Positions 1-11,090 of a DNA stretch of 64,000 nt are shown piece by piece; the first letter of the stretch is position 1, and the number at the start of each line of letters is the position of its first letter. The DNA is taken from contig JAKSZT010039123.1 in the NCBI GenBank assembly GCA_026826555.1, positions 828,196-892,195 on the forward strand. The letters are read 5' to 3'. Under the pieces are notes generated by a model. The model saw only the letters and a list, made by a program, of their open reading frames with translations, ran no database searches and was not told the DNA's origin. The DNA comes from Tolypeutes matacus (taxonomy: Eukaryota; Chordata; Mammalia; Cingulata; Chlamyphoridae). The translations under genes and the position numbers were made by a program.

Positions 1-359
1 AAAAATTTTCTGTTGTTAAAGTATTCTAGATTAACAAATATAATACTACATAAATAATTGTTGACCTCTATGACATCACACTCATGATTTTCCTCTTAGT
101 TCTCTGGATACTTCTCAGTTTCCTTTGCAAACTTATTCTACTCTGTATGGTGAGAAAATAACATGGTATCAAAGGCAAAGAGGGCCTAAAATTAGGCCTT
201 GAGATACAGCAATTTATTATTTTTTAAAAATTTTTTGTGGAGAAATTTCCAAATTTATGTTTCGCATACTATGATAACAGAAGTTATATATTCAACAATG
301 TGTAGATTAAAAATCTAAAATGAGAATTTTTTTCTAAAAAATTCTCTGAGACAGCAAGT
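1..359. other. AT-rich stretch, nothing recognised
   Basis: No coding region or confidently recognised repeat is visible here. The next element, an L2 relic, begins at about 360 and could extend into this stretch. Confidence 0.4.
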
Positions 360-943
360 TTTAATTGCTACCTAATCACACCTGAGTTGATGACGTCTAT
401 TGCCACCTGTATTTCAATGACTTTTACATTTTATCTCTAGACTAGACCATTCCTCTGAGTTCCATACGTGCTGTTCAAACTACTTGTGTAACCTAACCAT
501 TTGGATGTTTCCAAAGCCGCTCAAGCTCGAAGTGTCAAAATCTAAACTCATGATCTGTACAGCTACGTTCCTCTATTAATGTTTCATATTTCAGTTAACA
601 GCACCATCATCTGTCTTGACATGCAAGTCCCAAATCTAGCAGTCATCCTTGACCCCTCCCTTTTCTTTTGTGAGCTTTTATGTTCAATCCAAAATCTGGT
701 TATATCATTTCTACATCTTATATAATTTTTGAATCTGCACATTTCTTACTATCTCCATAACCACTTCCCTAGCCTGTGTTTCCACTAATTCTCACCTTGA
801 CTACTCAAATAGCCTTCTAACAGATAACTTTATATTTATTCTAGCTTTAATTCATTCTGTTTTCTACAACACAATATAAAATTATTGTTCTAAAAGCAAA
901 TGTAATCATGTCAAAATCACCCAAACTTCTAGCATGCTTCTAT
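360..943 (+). repeat. L2 (LINE/CR1-like) fragment, reverse transcriptase part
   Basis: The plus strand resembles the late reverse-transcriptase part of L2-type LINEs, including the stretch near 590-660 that corresponds to a 'LGVILDSSLS'-like region. It is badly decayed with no open frame. It stops at about 943, where an L1 3' UTR-like copy begins. The same element part recurs at 57400 in this window. Confidence 0.6.
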
Positions 944-1552
944 GGAATATGAAAGTGCTCATTTTGTCATAGGATGTTATCTGAGTAGGTGGAGACCCAC
1001 ACAACAAACAATAAAATTAACTCCCATCCTGAGGAGTCCTGATCTGCTCTCAATTAGAAGGGCAAGAATCTCTTGAGAATGTAGGCAGTGCCTAATAAAA
1101 GAAAACAGAATAAAATGTCAAGCCTACAATATTAATGCATGTAACTATGAACCTTATTCTTCAAAAATTGAAACTTAGTGGTTACCATAGGTTCCAAAGG
1201 GAGGGGTAGAGAAGAATAGATGGAACATAGGGCAGTTTTAGGGCATAGGAATTGTTCTGCATGATCTTGCAATGATGGATATAGGCATTATACATTTTGT
1301 CAAAACCTATAAAGTGTATGATTCAAAATGTAAACCATAATGTAAACCATTGACCATGGTTAGTAGCAATGCTTCAGTATTTACTCACCAATTGTAACAA
1401 ATGTACCATACTCATGGAAGATGCTATTAATAGGGGAAAATGTGAGAGGGGGAGGGGAGAGGAAGGGGTGGTGTCTATGGGAATCCCTTGTATTTTCTAT
1501 GTGACTTTTCTATAACCTAAAGCTTTTTTTGAAAATAAAGTGAAAAAAAATA
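944..1552 (+). mobile_element. LINE-1 3' UTR-like copy, internally deleted
   Basis: The unit starts at a 'tatggaatatgaa' motif that recurs at about 1828. It ends with a 'gtaacaaatgtaccata' segment, a G-rich stretch and an A-rich tail at about 1535-1552. Compared with the copies at 3530 and 47645, the middle (about 1180) is missing. The ending matches the general layout of L1M-type 3' UTRs. No ORF2 is attached, so this is a 5'-truncated insertion. Confidence 0.65.
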
Positions 1553-1639
1553 AGACACTGGGGGAACATACAGAAGAAATTATCACTGTACATAAAAGAT
1601 AGCAGATCTTACAGTGATGAAAAACACAATGCAAAATTT

Positions 1640-1705
1640 TTTCTTTTTTTGTATTTTATTATTTATTTATCTGTTTGTTTATATATCTATATTTATTTAT
1701 TTAAG
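1640..1705 (+). repeat. TATT-rich low-complexity tract
   Basis: Imperfect runs of ATTT/TATT units with interruptions lie between two L1-derived copies. No function is inferred. Confidence 0.6.
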
Positions 1706-2790
1706 GCTTTGTTTTGGGGGAGGTTTTGGATTGCAGAAGGTTTGTGACTGAGACAGGGGAGGATCACTGGTGCAGGGTGTTGGTGGTAGGGGGATGTGTA
1801 GGGAGGGGTGCATTGGGGCACGCCTCTATGGAATATGAATGTATTCAAGTTGTCAAGGGGTGTTGTCTCAGAGGGTAGAGACCCAAGAAGTAAAAAAAGG
1901 ATATTGAATTCCCATCCTGGGGAATCCTTCTACATTCTCTAATAGAGAGGCACGAATCCCTAGAGTACATGGGCAGTGCTTAGCGAAGGAGGACAGACCA
2001 ATATGCTAGGCCCTTGATAGTGATGCTTATACTTATGAATCTCTTTCTTGTGAAATTGAAACTTAACTTAGTATTATATATTGCCTAAGAGTTACCTCAT
2101 GAAAGCCTCCTTGTTGCTCTAATGTGACTTCTTTATAAACCAAACTCAGCCTATAAACTCACTACCCTCCCCCCAGCATAGGACATGACTCCTGGGGATG
2201 AGCCTCTCTGGCACCAAGGGATTATTACTAAGTACCAACTAGCAATGCATTTGGTAAAAGATCTTGACCAAAATAGGGAAATATTAAATACAAAGAGTTT
2301 TTATGGTTAAGAATTTCAAAGTGGGTCAGAATGTTGTTCCAGAGGTTATACTTATGCATGTCTCAGGAGTATCTCACTGACTGCTATAGTAAACAGTGTC
2401 TCAAGCAGGGGTGCTCCTGAGAGCTCTAGAGACATCTGGATACTATAGGCAGGGCAGACAATCCCAGGTATCGAAGTTAGACTCATTTATAATTTTCCTA
2501 CACATGGTTCTTCTGCCCCTTTTATTTGAATCTATAATTAGCACTATATCCATTAAATATGTGTCCCAGAGACTTAAATCTTCTGGCTGTTCATATGCCA
2601 GTTGAACCCTGAATCTCAGAAGAGCTGCAGCCAACACCTACTCTCCAGATCATCAAACTCACCCAAGACAACTAACAAAAGGATGATGATGGGCAAAGGC
2701 CATCTCAAAAAACAGACTATCTACAACTGCAAGCAAGAGAGTTCCATCCATCTGCCCCATAGGATCCAAATCCCATAAAAATGTCCTTCT
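1706..2790 (+). mobile_element. LINE-1 3' UTR-like copy lacking its tail
   Basis: This is the second of three same-strand copies in the first 5 kb. It carries the G-rich start, the 'tatggaatatgaatg' motif (about 1828), the 'gggacatgactcc'-type segment near 2180 and the block near 2640-2770 shared with 31640, 4310 and 48580. It stops at about 2790 without the 3' end or poly(A), where LTR-like sequence begins. The small open frames inside are chance. Confidence 0.65.
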
Positions 2791-2794
2791 CTAT

Positions 2795-3320
2795 AGTTTC
2801 TTGAACTTGTGAATATGATGAGCTATCACTATCATGATTCTGTAATTTTATAAGGCACAGTTGACCTTAAGATAGGAAGAGTATCCAGGTAAGCCTCATT
2901 TAATCACATGAACCCTTAAAAGCAGAAAACCTTCCTTAGTTCATGGCAGAAGAGGGAATTAGAGATATTGAAAGCAGGAGAAGGATTTGATATGCTCTTC
3001 CTGGTTTGGAGATAGAGGTGGCCATATGAGAAGGTACATGGTCCTCCTTGACGAGCTTGCAGAGGTCAACAGACAGTCAGGACATGGAAATGCCAGTCCT
3101 ACAACCTCAAGGAAGTAGATGCTGCCAACAACATGAATGAGCTTGGAAGCAGATTCTTCACCCAGAACCTCCAGATATGGGCCCAGTGGGCTGGGCTGAC
3201 ATCATGATTTTGGCTTATGAGTCCTCTGCAGAAAACCCAGCTAAGTCAAACCCAACTTCTGAACAACAGAACTGTAAGCTAACAAATGGGTATTTTAAGC
3301 TGCTACATTTGTGGTAATCT
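2795..3320 (+). mobile_element. MaLR-like solo LTR (MLT1 type)
   Basis: The sequence runs from a 'cttgtgaatatgatga'-type segment near 2805, through 'atccaggtaagcctcatttaatcaca' type sequence, to 'taagctgctacatttgtgg' near 3300. This order is typical of the MLT1 group of mammalian LTRs. A related copy on the same strand lies at 57690 and one on the opposite strand at 15715. No internal retroviral sequence is attached. The subfamily is not assigned. Confidence 0.6.
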
Positions 3321-3529
3321 GTTATCTCTTACACACTTCTAATCTGTAATTCATACTCCTAATTTATTTTATAGTAAAAATATTTAAGAAATTATTTTTA
3401 TGTACTAGATACAAACCTAACTACTTAGGATAGTGTGTGTGGTCCTGTACTATTTGGCCATCAACACTTTTGGCTTTATTCCCCCCTCTCCCACTCCCTT
3501 TTCAAGTCTCATGCCATACAATACATGTA

Positions 3530-4827
3530 AAAATATAAGTGGTAGAGATATCCCCCGAGTGTAGGGACAGTGTCTGGCAAAAGAGGATGGCCCACTGATG
3601 AGTTCTTGTTATTGATGACTAGCTTATGAGTCTTTGCTCTCATAATTGAAACTTAGCCTACTGTTATGGGGTGCCTAAGGGTTGCCACCTGAGAGCCTCC
3701 TTGTTGCTCCAATGTGACCTCTCTCTAAGCCAAACTCAGCATATGAATGCATTACTTCCCCCCAGCGTGGGACATGACTCCTGAGGATAAGTCTCACTGC
3801 CAAAGAGGGATTAATACCAAGTGCCACCTGGCAATATGTCTGGAAAAAGACCTTGAATAAAAGGGGGAAAAGGTAAAGAGAAATGAGTTCCTGTAGCTAA
3901 GAGACGTCAAAGAGAGTTGGGAGGTCATCCCAGAGGTAATGCTTATGCACACCTCAGTAGGATTTCATAGAACACCAAAGTGGATATCACCCCACACAGA
4001 GAGGCTCCTGAGGGCTCTGGAGACACCCGGATCTTATATAAGGGGCGATAGCCCCAGAGATTGACACCTTATTAGTGGGCTCTACTTTGGAATCTGTGCT
4101 CCTGAGAGTGACAGAGTTGAACTTAAATGAGTTCTCCCTGCACATCGTCCATCAGTCCCTTCTAGTCAAACCTATATGTGATGCTGGAGTTTTTAGGTGT
4201 ACTTCCAGAGACTGGAGCCTCTGGCCTGCCTATGCGCCAGCTGTGCCTGGAATCTCGGTGGAGCTGCAACTCCTACCCTACAGCTCAATAGACTCATCCA
4301 AGTCACCTGGCGAGGAGATGATGATGGACAACGGCCATCCCAGGGAATGGAGAGAGCCTCCAGCTTCAGGCAAGATAATCCCATCCATCTTATCCACGGG
4401 ATATAAGCCCACTCTCGCTTGGAGGTGGAGTGGACATCATCATCCAGACTCCTCAGGAGTAGGGGAAGAGCTATGGACTAGAATGGACTTAATGGTATTC
4501 TGTTGTAGAATTGTGATTCAAGCAATGGAAGAAATTATAAAAGTGAGGTGGAGCCAGTGGCCACTAGATGCTTTCTGGTTAGGGAAGGGAAAAGCAGTTG
4601 TAATACAGGGGCTTTTTCAGGATTTGGGAATTATCCTGAGTGACATTACAACTACAGATATAGGCCATTTTATATCAGCATATACTATGCAGAGCTGTGT
4701 GGGAGAGAGTGTGGTCTACAATGTGAACTATGGTCCATGCTTAGTGGCAAAACCCCAGGATTTGTATGTTTATTGCAGGTGATGTGCCACACTAATGAAA
4801 GATGTTTATGTGGGTTGTTATGGGAGG

Positions 4828-4832
<5 letters not shown>
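3530..4832 (+). mobile_element. LINE-1 3' UTR-like copy, nearly full length
   Basis: The copy shares blocks in the same order with 1706-2790 and 47645-49215: 'gtgcctaagggttgcc', 'gggacatgactcctgagg', the 'ccatccatct' block and the 'gtgtgggagagagtgtgg' block. It ends in an (AAAT)n tail. A 235-codon open frame at 4075-4782 lies inside and resembles no known protein, so it is not called as a gene. Confidence 0.65.
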
Positions 4833-4860
<28 letters not shown>

Positions 4861-4873
4861 TAAGAAAAAAAAA
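4833..4873 (+). repeat. (AAAT)n / A-rich tail
   Basis: About seven AAAT units are followed by an A-rich run. It sits at the 3' end of the preceding L1 copy, so it probably grew from that poly(A) tail. Confidence 0.85.
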
Positions 4874-4909
4874 AGAAGGGCACAAATGCTCACTTTTCCA
4901 CAACTCATT

Positions 4910-5290
4910 TACTTCTTCAAAACTCAGTGCTATATTTTATGTCATTATTTCTCCCCTAGATTTTTCTCTTTCATGGCCAACTCCTAATATGCCTAGAAAA
5001 ATCTTTCCAATCTTCAAGGTGAAATTTAAAATGATTCTTTCCTCTGTGGAGGCTTCCCTATCTTCCCAGGTATGTTCTATCAACCACGCATTTGCAGTCC
5101 CTAGCAATCTCCTGCCATGACTTTATATGGCACTTACTAGTCTACATTCTGGTTGTGTGTTTGCATGCCTTTTGCCTGGCACTAGATTGTGAACTTCTGA
5201 AAGGAAAGGACCATGTTCAATATATTTCTCTGTCTTTAATCTTCAGCACAGCTTCAGTACAAAGTAAATGCTGAACGTAAATTTATAACA
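4910..5290 (+). repeat. L2-like 3' end
   Basis: The stretch ends in the L2-type order 'tagattgtgaacttctgaaaggaaaggacc' then a 'cagtacaaagtaaatgctgaa' ending. It is old and decayed. It lies 130 bp downstream of the first receptor gene. Confidence 0.5.
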
Positions 5291-5422
5291 TGAATGGGCC
5301 TAAAGTCTTCCTACTTTCTCAGCAAGGAGTAAGGATTTTCAGCATTTGTTGAGTCTAGCAGGTTCCTGTGAGGCTACAATAGCCCTTTCATGATTACCAG
5401 ACCTTATTACTTTGTGGTACCA

Positions 5423-6385
5423 TCAACCTTGGCTTTTTCCCCTCAGCACCCTGCTCATGGCTCCCCTGATGGGCTTGGATTTGACACTGTAGATGATGGG
5501 GTTGAGCACAGGGGGTATGACCAGGTACACGTACGCAACCAGGACATGTACAATGTGAGGTAAGTGTCTCCCAAAATGATGGATCATAGACATGGTGAGG
5601 CCTGGAAAAAAGAAGACAAACACAGCTAAGATATGGGAGACACAAGTGTTCAGGGCCTGAAGGCGCTCCCGGGGAGAGGCCAGCCTCAGGACTGTATACA
5701 GGGTGAGAGTATAGGACAGGATGATGAGCAGAGAATCTATGCCCCCAGTAGACACAACCACATAGAGCCCATAGCGTATATTGATGGTGATGTCAGCACA
5801 AGCTCTTCTCATCACATCAGGGTGGAAACAGAAAGAGTGGGACAAGAGGATCTTGTTAGGGCAGAAGTTCAGACGTTTAAGCAGAAAGGGCACTGGGAAG
5901 AGGGACAGGATAGCACGAGCCACAATGGCAAGCCCAATCCTGATGATGACCTTATTTGTGAGGACAGCAGCATAGCGCAGAGGGTTGGAGATAGCCACAA
6001 AGCGGTCAAATGACATGGCCAGGAGCACCGACGACTCCACCACACAGAAGGAGTGGAGGAAGAACATCTGGACCAGGCAGGCATTGAAGCCGATAAGCCT
6101 GTGGTCAAACCAGAGCACAGCCAGAGTGGTGGGCAGTGTGGTCAAGGTGAGGCCCATGTCGGTGAGGGCCAGCATGGACAGGAAGTAGTACATGGGCTGG
6201 TGCAGGCTTGGGGTCCTCCTCACAGCCAGGAGGATCAGGCAGTTTCCGGTGAGGGCCACAGAGTACATGGAGGAGAAGGGGATGGAGATCCAGCCATGAG
6301 AGGCTTCCATCCCTGGGATGACAACCATCAGGAAAGCAGGTGGCTGGAAGAAGGAGATGGTGGCATTGGCCTGGGAAGAGAGCAT
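5423..6385 (-). CDS. Olfactory receptor, class I, family 51 (tandem copy 1)
   Basis: A 320-aa odorant receptor (seven-helix GPCR of the olfactory neuron membrane, coupling to Golf), intact from ATG to TGA in one exon. Seen: N-glycosylation sequon at N7; GN in TM1 (47-48); LHQPMYYFL (61-69); TM3 Cys103; SFDRFVAISNPLRY (125-138), where Ser replaces the usual Cys of the MAYDRYVAIC motif; three ECL2 cysteines (175, 186, 196) with HSFCFHPD, typical of class I receptors; TCVSH (247-251) before TM6; PPVLNPIIYS (291-300) in TM7. Length is normal. Two near-identical paralogues lie 11 and 19 kb to the right on the same strand. Odd residues: Arg204 at the TM5 start where the paralogues have Leu, and Cys114 for Ser. 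Family 51 is clear; I cannot name an orthologue. Confidence 0.93.
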   Translation of the reverse strand: MLSSQANATISFFQPPAFLMVVIPGMEASHGWISIPFSSMYSVALTGNCLILLAVRRTPSLHQPMYYFLSMLALTDMGLTLTTLPTTLAVLWFDHRLIGFNACLVQMFFLHSFCVVESSVLLAMSFDRFVAISNPLRYAAVLTNKVIIRIGLAIVARAILSLFPVPFLLKRLNFCPNKILLSHSFCFHPDVMRRACADITINIRYGLYVVVSTGGIDSLLIILSYTLTLYTVLRLASPRERLQALNTCVSHILAVFVFFFPGLTMSMIHHFGRHLPHIVHVLVAYVYLVIPPVLNPIIYSVKSKPIRGAMSRVLRGKSQG

Positions 6386-6433
6386 CCTTGGAAGGCAGAT
6401 GAGGTTTCCAGAATGATGTCACCTCTTCATTCT
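6386..6433 (-). other. 5' UTR and predicted 3' splice site of receptor copy 1
   Basis: On the minus strand a pyrimidine-containing 'tgtctgcccag' ends at 6432, so the coding exon would begin at 6431, 46 nt before the ATG at 6385. The same spacing and sequence recur at the other two paralogues (17524 and 25844). Receptor coding exons usually follow a 5' UTR intron, so this is the likely acceptor. Confidence 0.65.
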
Positions 6434-6499
6434 GGGCAGACACTGAGAGGAGCCAGGATGATAGGAAAGAGCATCTTGTATTGACTCAAAAGTCTAAGA

Positions 6500-7195
6500 A
6501 TCAATTTCCCTAGTTGGTTCTATCATTTATTAATATGTGTAAAATATTAATAATAACAAATACTTTTTTCATTCTCTATTTTGTATCGACTCCCTATTCT
6601 ATTATGAGTCCCTATTAAGACTTGATTTCCTAATAGGTAATCTAGGTAATATATTATATTTGACTAGATTTTGTCATTTAATACTAAAAATAACTTTTTT
6701 CCTATGATCTGGCCCCGCTCAACCACAGGACTAGGTTCTGAGAGTCATCTCAATATGATAAAATGTCATCCATCCTGCAAAACCTCAGTATTCCAAAAGT
6801 TGACATCTGGTCTGAGTGGATGAAATGAGATTTTCTCTGCCAGGGAGTAGTAGTTGGTATTCAGGGAATCTAATCAGTGTCTACTTTTCCCCCCCAATTG
6901 TCATTTCCTTGTGCATAGAGAGAAGTGAAGAATGCCTGTTTGGAAAGAGAGAAGGACAATTGAATCAGATATGTAGAGAGAAGCCAGGAGGAGAGTTTTT
7001 GCTGCCCCATAGAAAAAGACAGTCTCAGTAAGCAGCTGATGTGTTTTTTCCATGGATATGGCATTGCTCTTCCTGAAGCCAGTTCTTCCAGAGACACTTG
7101 ATTTTTTTGCCCTTGACTTTTGTGAGATATACTTTTGATGCATAATAAATTCATGATTTATGATTAAGCATTTTTTACTGAATTTCTCCATAGTC
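6500..7195. other. AT-rich intronic/intergenic stretch
   Basis: Upstream of receptor copy 1 and probably inside its leader intron. No repeat is recognised. The minus-strand open frame at 6901-7347 has no known motif and runs into a MIR relic. Confidence 0.4.
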
Positions 7196-7199
7196 AGAA

Positions 7200-7370
7200 T
7201 AAGCAGACACTTTGGACAAGCCGTATTTTTCCTCCCATTATACAGATGATAACATTGAGGATTAAGAGCTGTAGTGGTTGGCCTCTGAGTGAATGTCTCA
7301 GATATTGTAGTGCTGAAAGTTGAATTCAGATCTGAATCCAAATCCACACTCTTTATATGGCCTTTTCTTT
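7200..7370 (-). repeat. MIR SINE fragment
   Basis: The plus strand shows the reverse MIR core: 'cccattatacagatgataac', then a gap, then 'ttgaattcagatctgaatcc'. It is an ancient mammalian SINE relic. Confidence 0.6.
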
Positions 7371-7469
7371 AGATGAGACATTTTATGTGAAAAAATGTTT
7401 GAAGGGCAAAAATACCACAGACATAATTTTGTTATTATTGTATTGTCTAAAACTTTTTCAAAGTCTTTC

Positions 7470-7580
7470 ACTATGCATTATTCATTCAATCCTCTCAGTT
7501 ATCCCGTGATATAGATCTCAAAGGGATTACTCTTATTTCATTAGAAATTAAGAAGCTGAGGTTCAGGGAAAGGAATTGTT
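7470..7580 (-). repeat. MIR SINE fragment
   Basis: Reverse-strand MIR-like order: 'cctctcagttatcccgtgat', 'attactcttatttcatt', 'aagaagctgaggttcaggga'. Confidence 0.6.
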
Positions 7581-7584
7581 TATG

Positions 7585-8145
7585 GTACTCCCCTGCTTAA
7601 AACCCTTCAATGGATCCCTAAGACACTCTAACAAAATGCTGTTGATACGTCCTACAGACCCCTGTGTGATCTTGCACCTTACCACACTGTAGCCCACCAC
7701 TTGCTCAGAGTTATTTAGCCACACCAGCCTTACTTCATAGATAGCCTCTTTCTCACTTTGAGACTTTTGTGTTCAGCCTACACTCTCCTCTCTGCTTTTC
7801 ACATGCCTGGGTCCTTCTCAGTCTTCAGGTTTTAAATATCATCTTCTCAGAGAGCCATTTGAAATGACCTACTCTAAGAAGGTACCCTCAGCCACAAGCT
7901 CCCTCCATCATTCTCATGCCACGCATTGTTAGTTTCCTTTATATCATTCAGCACATTTTTAAATTTTATGATTGTTTCTTTTCTTGATAGTTTTTTTGCC
8001 CCCCTCTCTCACACTAGACTGTAAGACCCATGTATACAGAAACCATATGGTGTTATTCATTAACAAAGAGCCCTTACCTTAGTACAGTGCCTGGAACGGA
8101 GTAGATTCCCAGTCAGTATTTATGTTTTTAAAAGAATGAATTACA
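7585..8145 (+). repeat. L2 3' end
   Basis: The segments follow the L2 order: 'cttaaaacccttcaatgg', a 'tcttctcagagagccattt' segment, 'agactgtaagacccatg', then 'acagtgcctggaacggagtag', ending 'aaaagaatgaa'. The element lies in the presumed leader intron of receptor copy 1. Confidence 0.7.
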
Positions 8146-8415
8146 GAATGGATAATCAAGTGTATAAACTCATGAAGGAAAAGGAAGCAAAAGATAAGTT
8201 GTGTTCCCTTAGCCTCCAGATACTAGGATCAGTGACTGGTTTGGAGGACTGGGGTGGGGTTGAGGCTTTACCCCAGGCAATCATGCATTACACTCTAGGA
8301 GTGAAGTGGAAACAAGTTTGAGTTGTGGGTGACTGCATTTAGAAGGAATTTCCCATGAAGGATTTGGTTAAATTTCTGAACAATGAATTCCTAACATGTC
8401 AAAAAAATATCTCAA

Positions 8416-8979
8416 AGGTAATGAAAAACCTTCCCCATGACCACCAAACAACCCATTAGATCTTGACTGTTCCCTTCTCCCCAGCCCCCCAGGGCCCGTG
8501 ATACCCCCCTCTCCCAACCCAGGGAATGTCAAGATTCACAGTTACATGCCCTGGGGATTTGAACCAGCCCTTCCTAATCCACCCACCCCCCAGTGCTGCA
8601 CCACCAAACCCAGGAATACCACCACTCATCTGCCCCATCCCCCAACATGCAACCTCACTCTATCCCTTTACCATAGATTATGTCCATATGGGTGATGGCT
8701 CAAAGCCTGCTCTTCTCTTACTCTCCTTTGTTAACCTATCTTTCAGACAATGGTTCTCAGAGACTGCTCCCTTTCCTCAGTTCAGATCAGTGAGGTCATA
8801 TACTGTTCATCCTTCAGTGCCTGGCTTGCTTCACTCAACATAAGGTCTTCAAGATTCATAACATTTTTGTAAGCAAATACACATATATGCATATATATTT
8901 ATATATCATTTTGCAAATGTTTGTATGTATTGTGAGAATTTTGATTTTTACCCACAATTAAAAAAAAAAAAAAAAAAAA
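8416..8979 (+). mobile_element. A-tailed retroposon with antisense L1-like body
   Basis: The element ends with about 22 A residues. A possible 7-bp target-site duplication 'atctcaa' flanks it (8409-8415 and 8980-8986). Its middle (about 8820-8855) resembles the minus-strand L1 seen in plus orientation at 63215-63245. The last ~100 bp before the tail is shared with 20168-20275. The open frames inside are proline-rich translations of a C-rich tract and are not genes. Confidence 0.5.
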
Positions 8980-8989
8980 ATCTCAAGTG

Positions 8990-9655
8990 TGAGTCTGTTC
9001 ATACCCTGCTTGGAGAACTCTACTAGGGACCTCTGCAGACAAATGTGTACTTATAGCTTGCTGCATACAGTTAAGATTGATGGATGTCTTCTCATCAATT
9101 TATTTTATCTGCTCAATATGCTTTACTTATATGTTCTTTTTCCCATTGTTCAATCTAAAAGTCAATTGATAATAATCTCATTGTTTCTCTTATAGTTTCT
9201 TAGGACAGCTGCTTAGCTGGCATCCTTGCTCTTAAATTATACCACCAGCCCTTCATCTCTTAAATTGCTCAAGCTGTCTCAACCAGTTCAATCTTCCTAA
9301 AGTACCATGCTGAAATTGGCAAAGCCTGCTTCACTGAATTTTATCATCATTTTTCTAGGTCAGTTCATCAGCACATTCAGCTGGAGCTCAGTACTGGTAG
9401 GTATACATCCCTACAAACCTCTAGAATCAGAATATCTGGGAAAACTTTCACCAAAGAGACCTTTAGGCTGTCTCTCCATGTCTAATAATTGCTGAAGTAA
9501 CACTCACATACTGCACAAAGCAAATGCAATACATTTCAACTGTTTTTTAATACACAGAATTAGAGAAGAGGTTTCTGGATCCAGATATGCTGAAAGGTCA
9601 TTGTATGATGTTGGGAAGTTTATTCCTTTATTAGTTTAAACATTAAATAAAACAA
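8990..9655. other. Unassigned stretch
   Basis: No gene is visible. No repeat is recognised with confidence. Confidence 0.35.
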
Positions 9656-9659
9656 TTAT

Positions 9660-9870
9660 AGCTGCTATTTTTGAGTGATTCACACATGCTACATATAGTA
9701 CCAATAACTTTAATATACTTCCTCTCAGCTCCAAAACAACATTGTGAGGTCTATCTAATTTTACTCAGTTTTACAGATGAAGAGACTGAGGCTTAGAAAA
9801 GTCAAATGTCTAGCCAGTAGATATGGTGGATCTTAGTTTTGTTTGGCACCAAATACCTTGCTCTTTCAAA
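9660..9870 (-). repeat. MIR SINE
   Basis: Well preserved reverse-strand MIR core: 'ttttacagatgaagagactgaggcttagaa' type sequence near 9770-9800, followed by the 'agccagtagatatggtgg' segment. Confidence 0.75.
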
Positions 9871-9874
9871 TAAG

Positions 9875-10740
9875 CTGTACTGTTTGTCACAGTTCGTACT
9901 TGTGTCAGACTTATTAAAAATGTCACTTTCTCTTTATGTTCTTAATTTCCTCATCTGTAAAATCAGAAAATTGGACTAAATTCTATTTCTAACTCTGATA
10001 TTCTATGATTACAAGAACCAATGTTTCTGAAATAGTGTTCTCTTTTACTTTTCCTCTTAGTTTTTTTATCCTTCTGAATCTCCTTTCCCAAAGTTTGTCT
10101 TACATCAAATTTTTTGTTGCTAAAATAACCCCTTGATAACAATTTTATTCATTTCTGTTTATTAATTTGCATCTCTTAAAAATCCCATTCAATAATTTAA
10201 AACAATAATTTCTGATTTCTTTCTTTTTTCAACTTGTTTGAGCTTTCTAATAGTATTAACTCTGATTCACATTGATAAGGCTTCACTCAGCACTATGTGT
10301 GGCACATATTAGGAATTTAGTCAATTTTTGATGCATGAATGAATGAATAAATTCACTAAATAAATCTGTAGGCTGTGCTTCTGAGCTGCCAAGTATGAAC
10401 ATTCATATTTTCCTAGAATGTTAGTACAGAAGGGACTTTGAATGGTCCTCTTACTCATTACACTTTGGATCACCAGTGTATGCCTGTATTTTTAAAAAGC
10501 GTCTGGGATTCGAGCCCTTCTCTGAGATACTTGATCCTTGCACCACCGGAAGGGAACCTCTTTGGTTTCCTCTCCCTTATGTAGGATGTGAGACTGCTGG
10601 CAAGTTCCTTATTGCCCTGCTATTTCTGTTGTCTGTCATTTCTGTCCTTTTGAGTTTTCTTTACGAGGAAGACAGAAGAGCTGGCAGAGGAGTCCCCCAG
10701 AACTCTGAAAATAGAAAAGGGTCTGTGTTTGGGCTGTGGT
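9875..10740. other. Leader-intron sequence of receptor copy 1 with an L2 tail
   Basis: About 10250-10380 looks like an L2 3' end ('gtggcacatattaggaattt', then 'gaatgaatgaataaa'). From about 10640 the sequence resembles that left of the third paralogue's leader exon (around 28760-28860), for example 'ctggcagagga'. No coding sequence is seen. Confidence 0.4.
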
Positions 10741-10747
10741 TACTCAC

Positions 10748-11090
10748 CCTGGTGCTGCTAGAAGCTGATGTGTTGTATCACAGTCTACAATAACACAGGA
10801 AGCCCCTGAAGCTAAGTTCCTCTTCTTTTAAGCTTTTATGCTGCTGCAGGGAAATGCAGCCAATTTCCAGGGACAGCAGGGAAAAGCCTTGGGTCACAGA
10901 GGAATTGCTTTCTGTGAGCTCCACCTTGGGGATGGATACGTTGGCTGAGAAGGATGGAGGATGCTGCAGGAGCAGTGAGGAGAAAGGGAAGTCCAGGGAG
11001 TTAGAAATGTGACCAATGTGAACCCTCTGAAGTGTAGAGATTCTTTGCTTACCTAGCCCATATTTAACATATCTAAGACATGCATTCAAC
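10748..11090 (-). other. Candidate non-coding leader exon of receptor copy 1
   Basis: On the minus strand this block ends at 10748 in a good splice donor: 'ccagg' then 'gtgagtaacc'. It lies 4.3 kb upstream of the predicted acceptor at 6431. The block resembles 28871-29060 and partly 20981-21130, which sit in the same position before the other two paralogues. It seems to lack a stretch next to the donor that the other two keep. The 5' edge is a guess; no TATA box was identified. Confidence 0.45.

Noticed and set aside
4075..4782. A 235-codon open frame
   Set aside because: It lies entirely within an L1 3' UTR-like repeat, is not open in the other copies and has no known motif.
8498..8843. Proline-rich open frames suggesting a small protein
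   Set aside because: They come from C-rich sequence within an A-tailed repeat.
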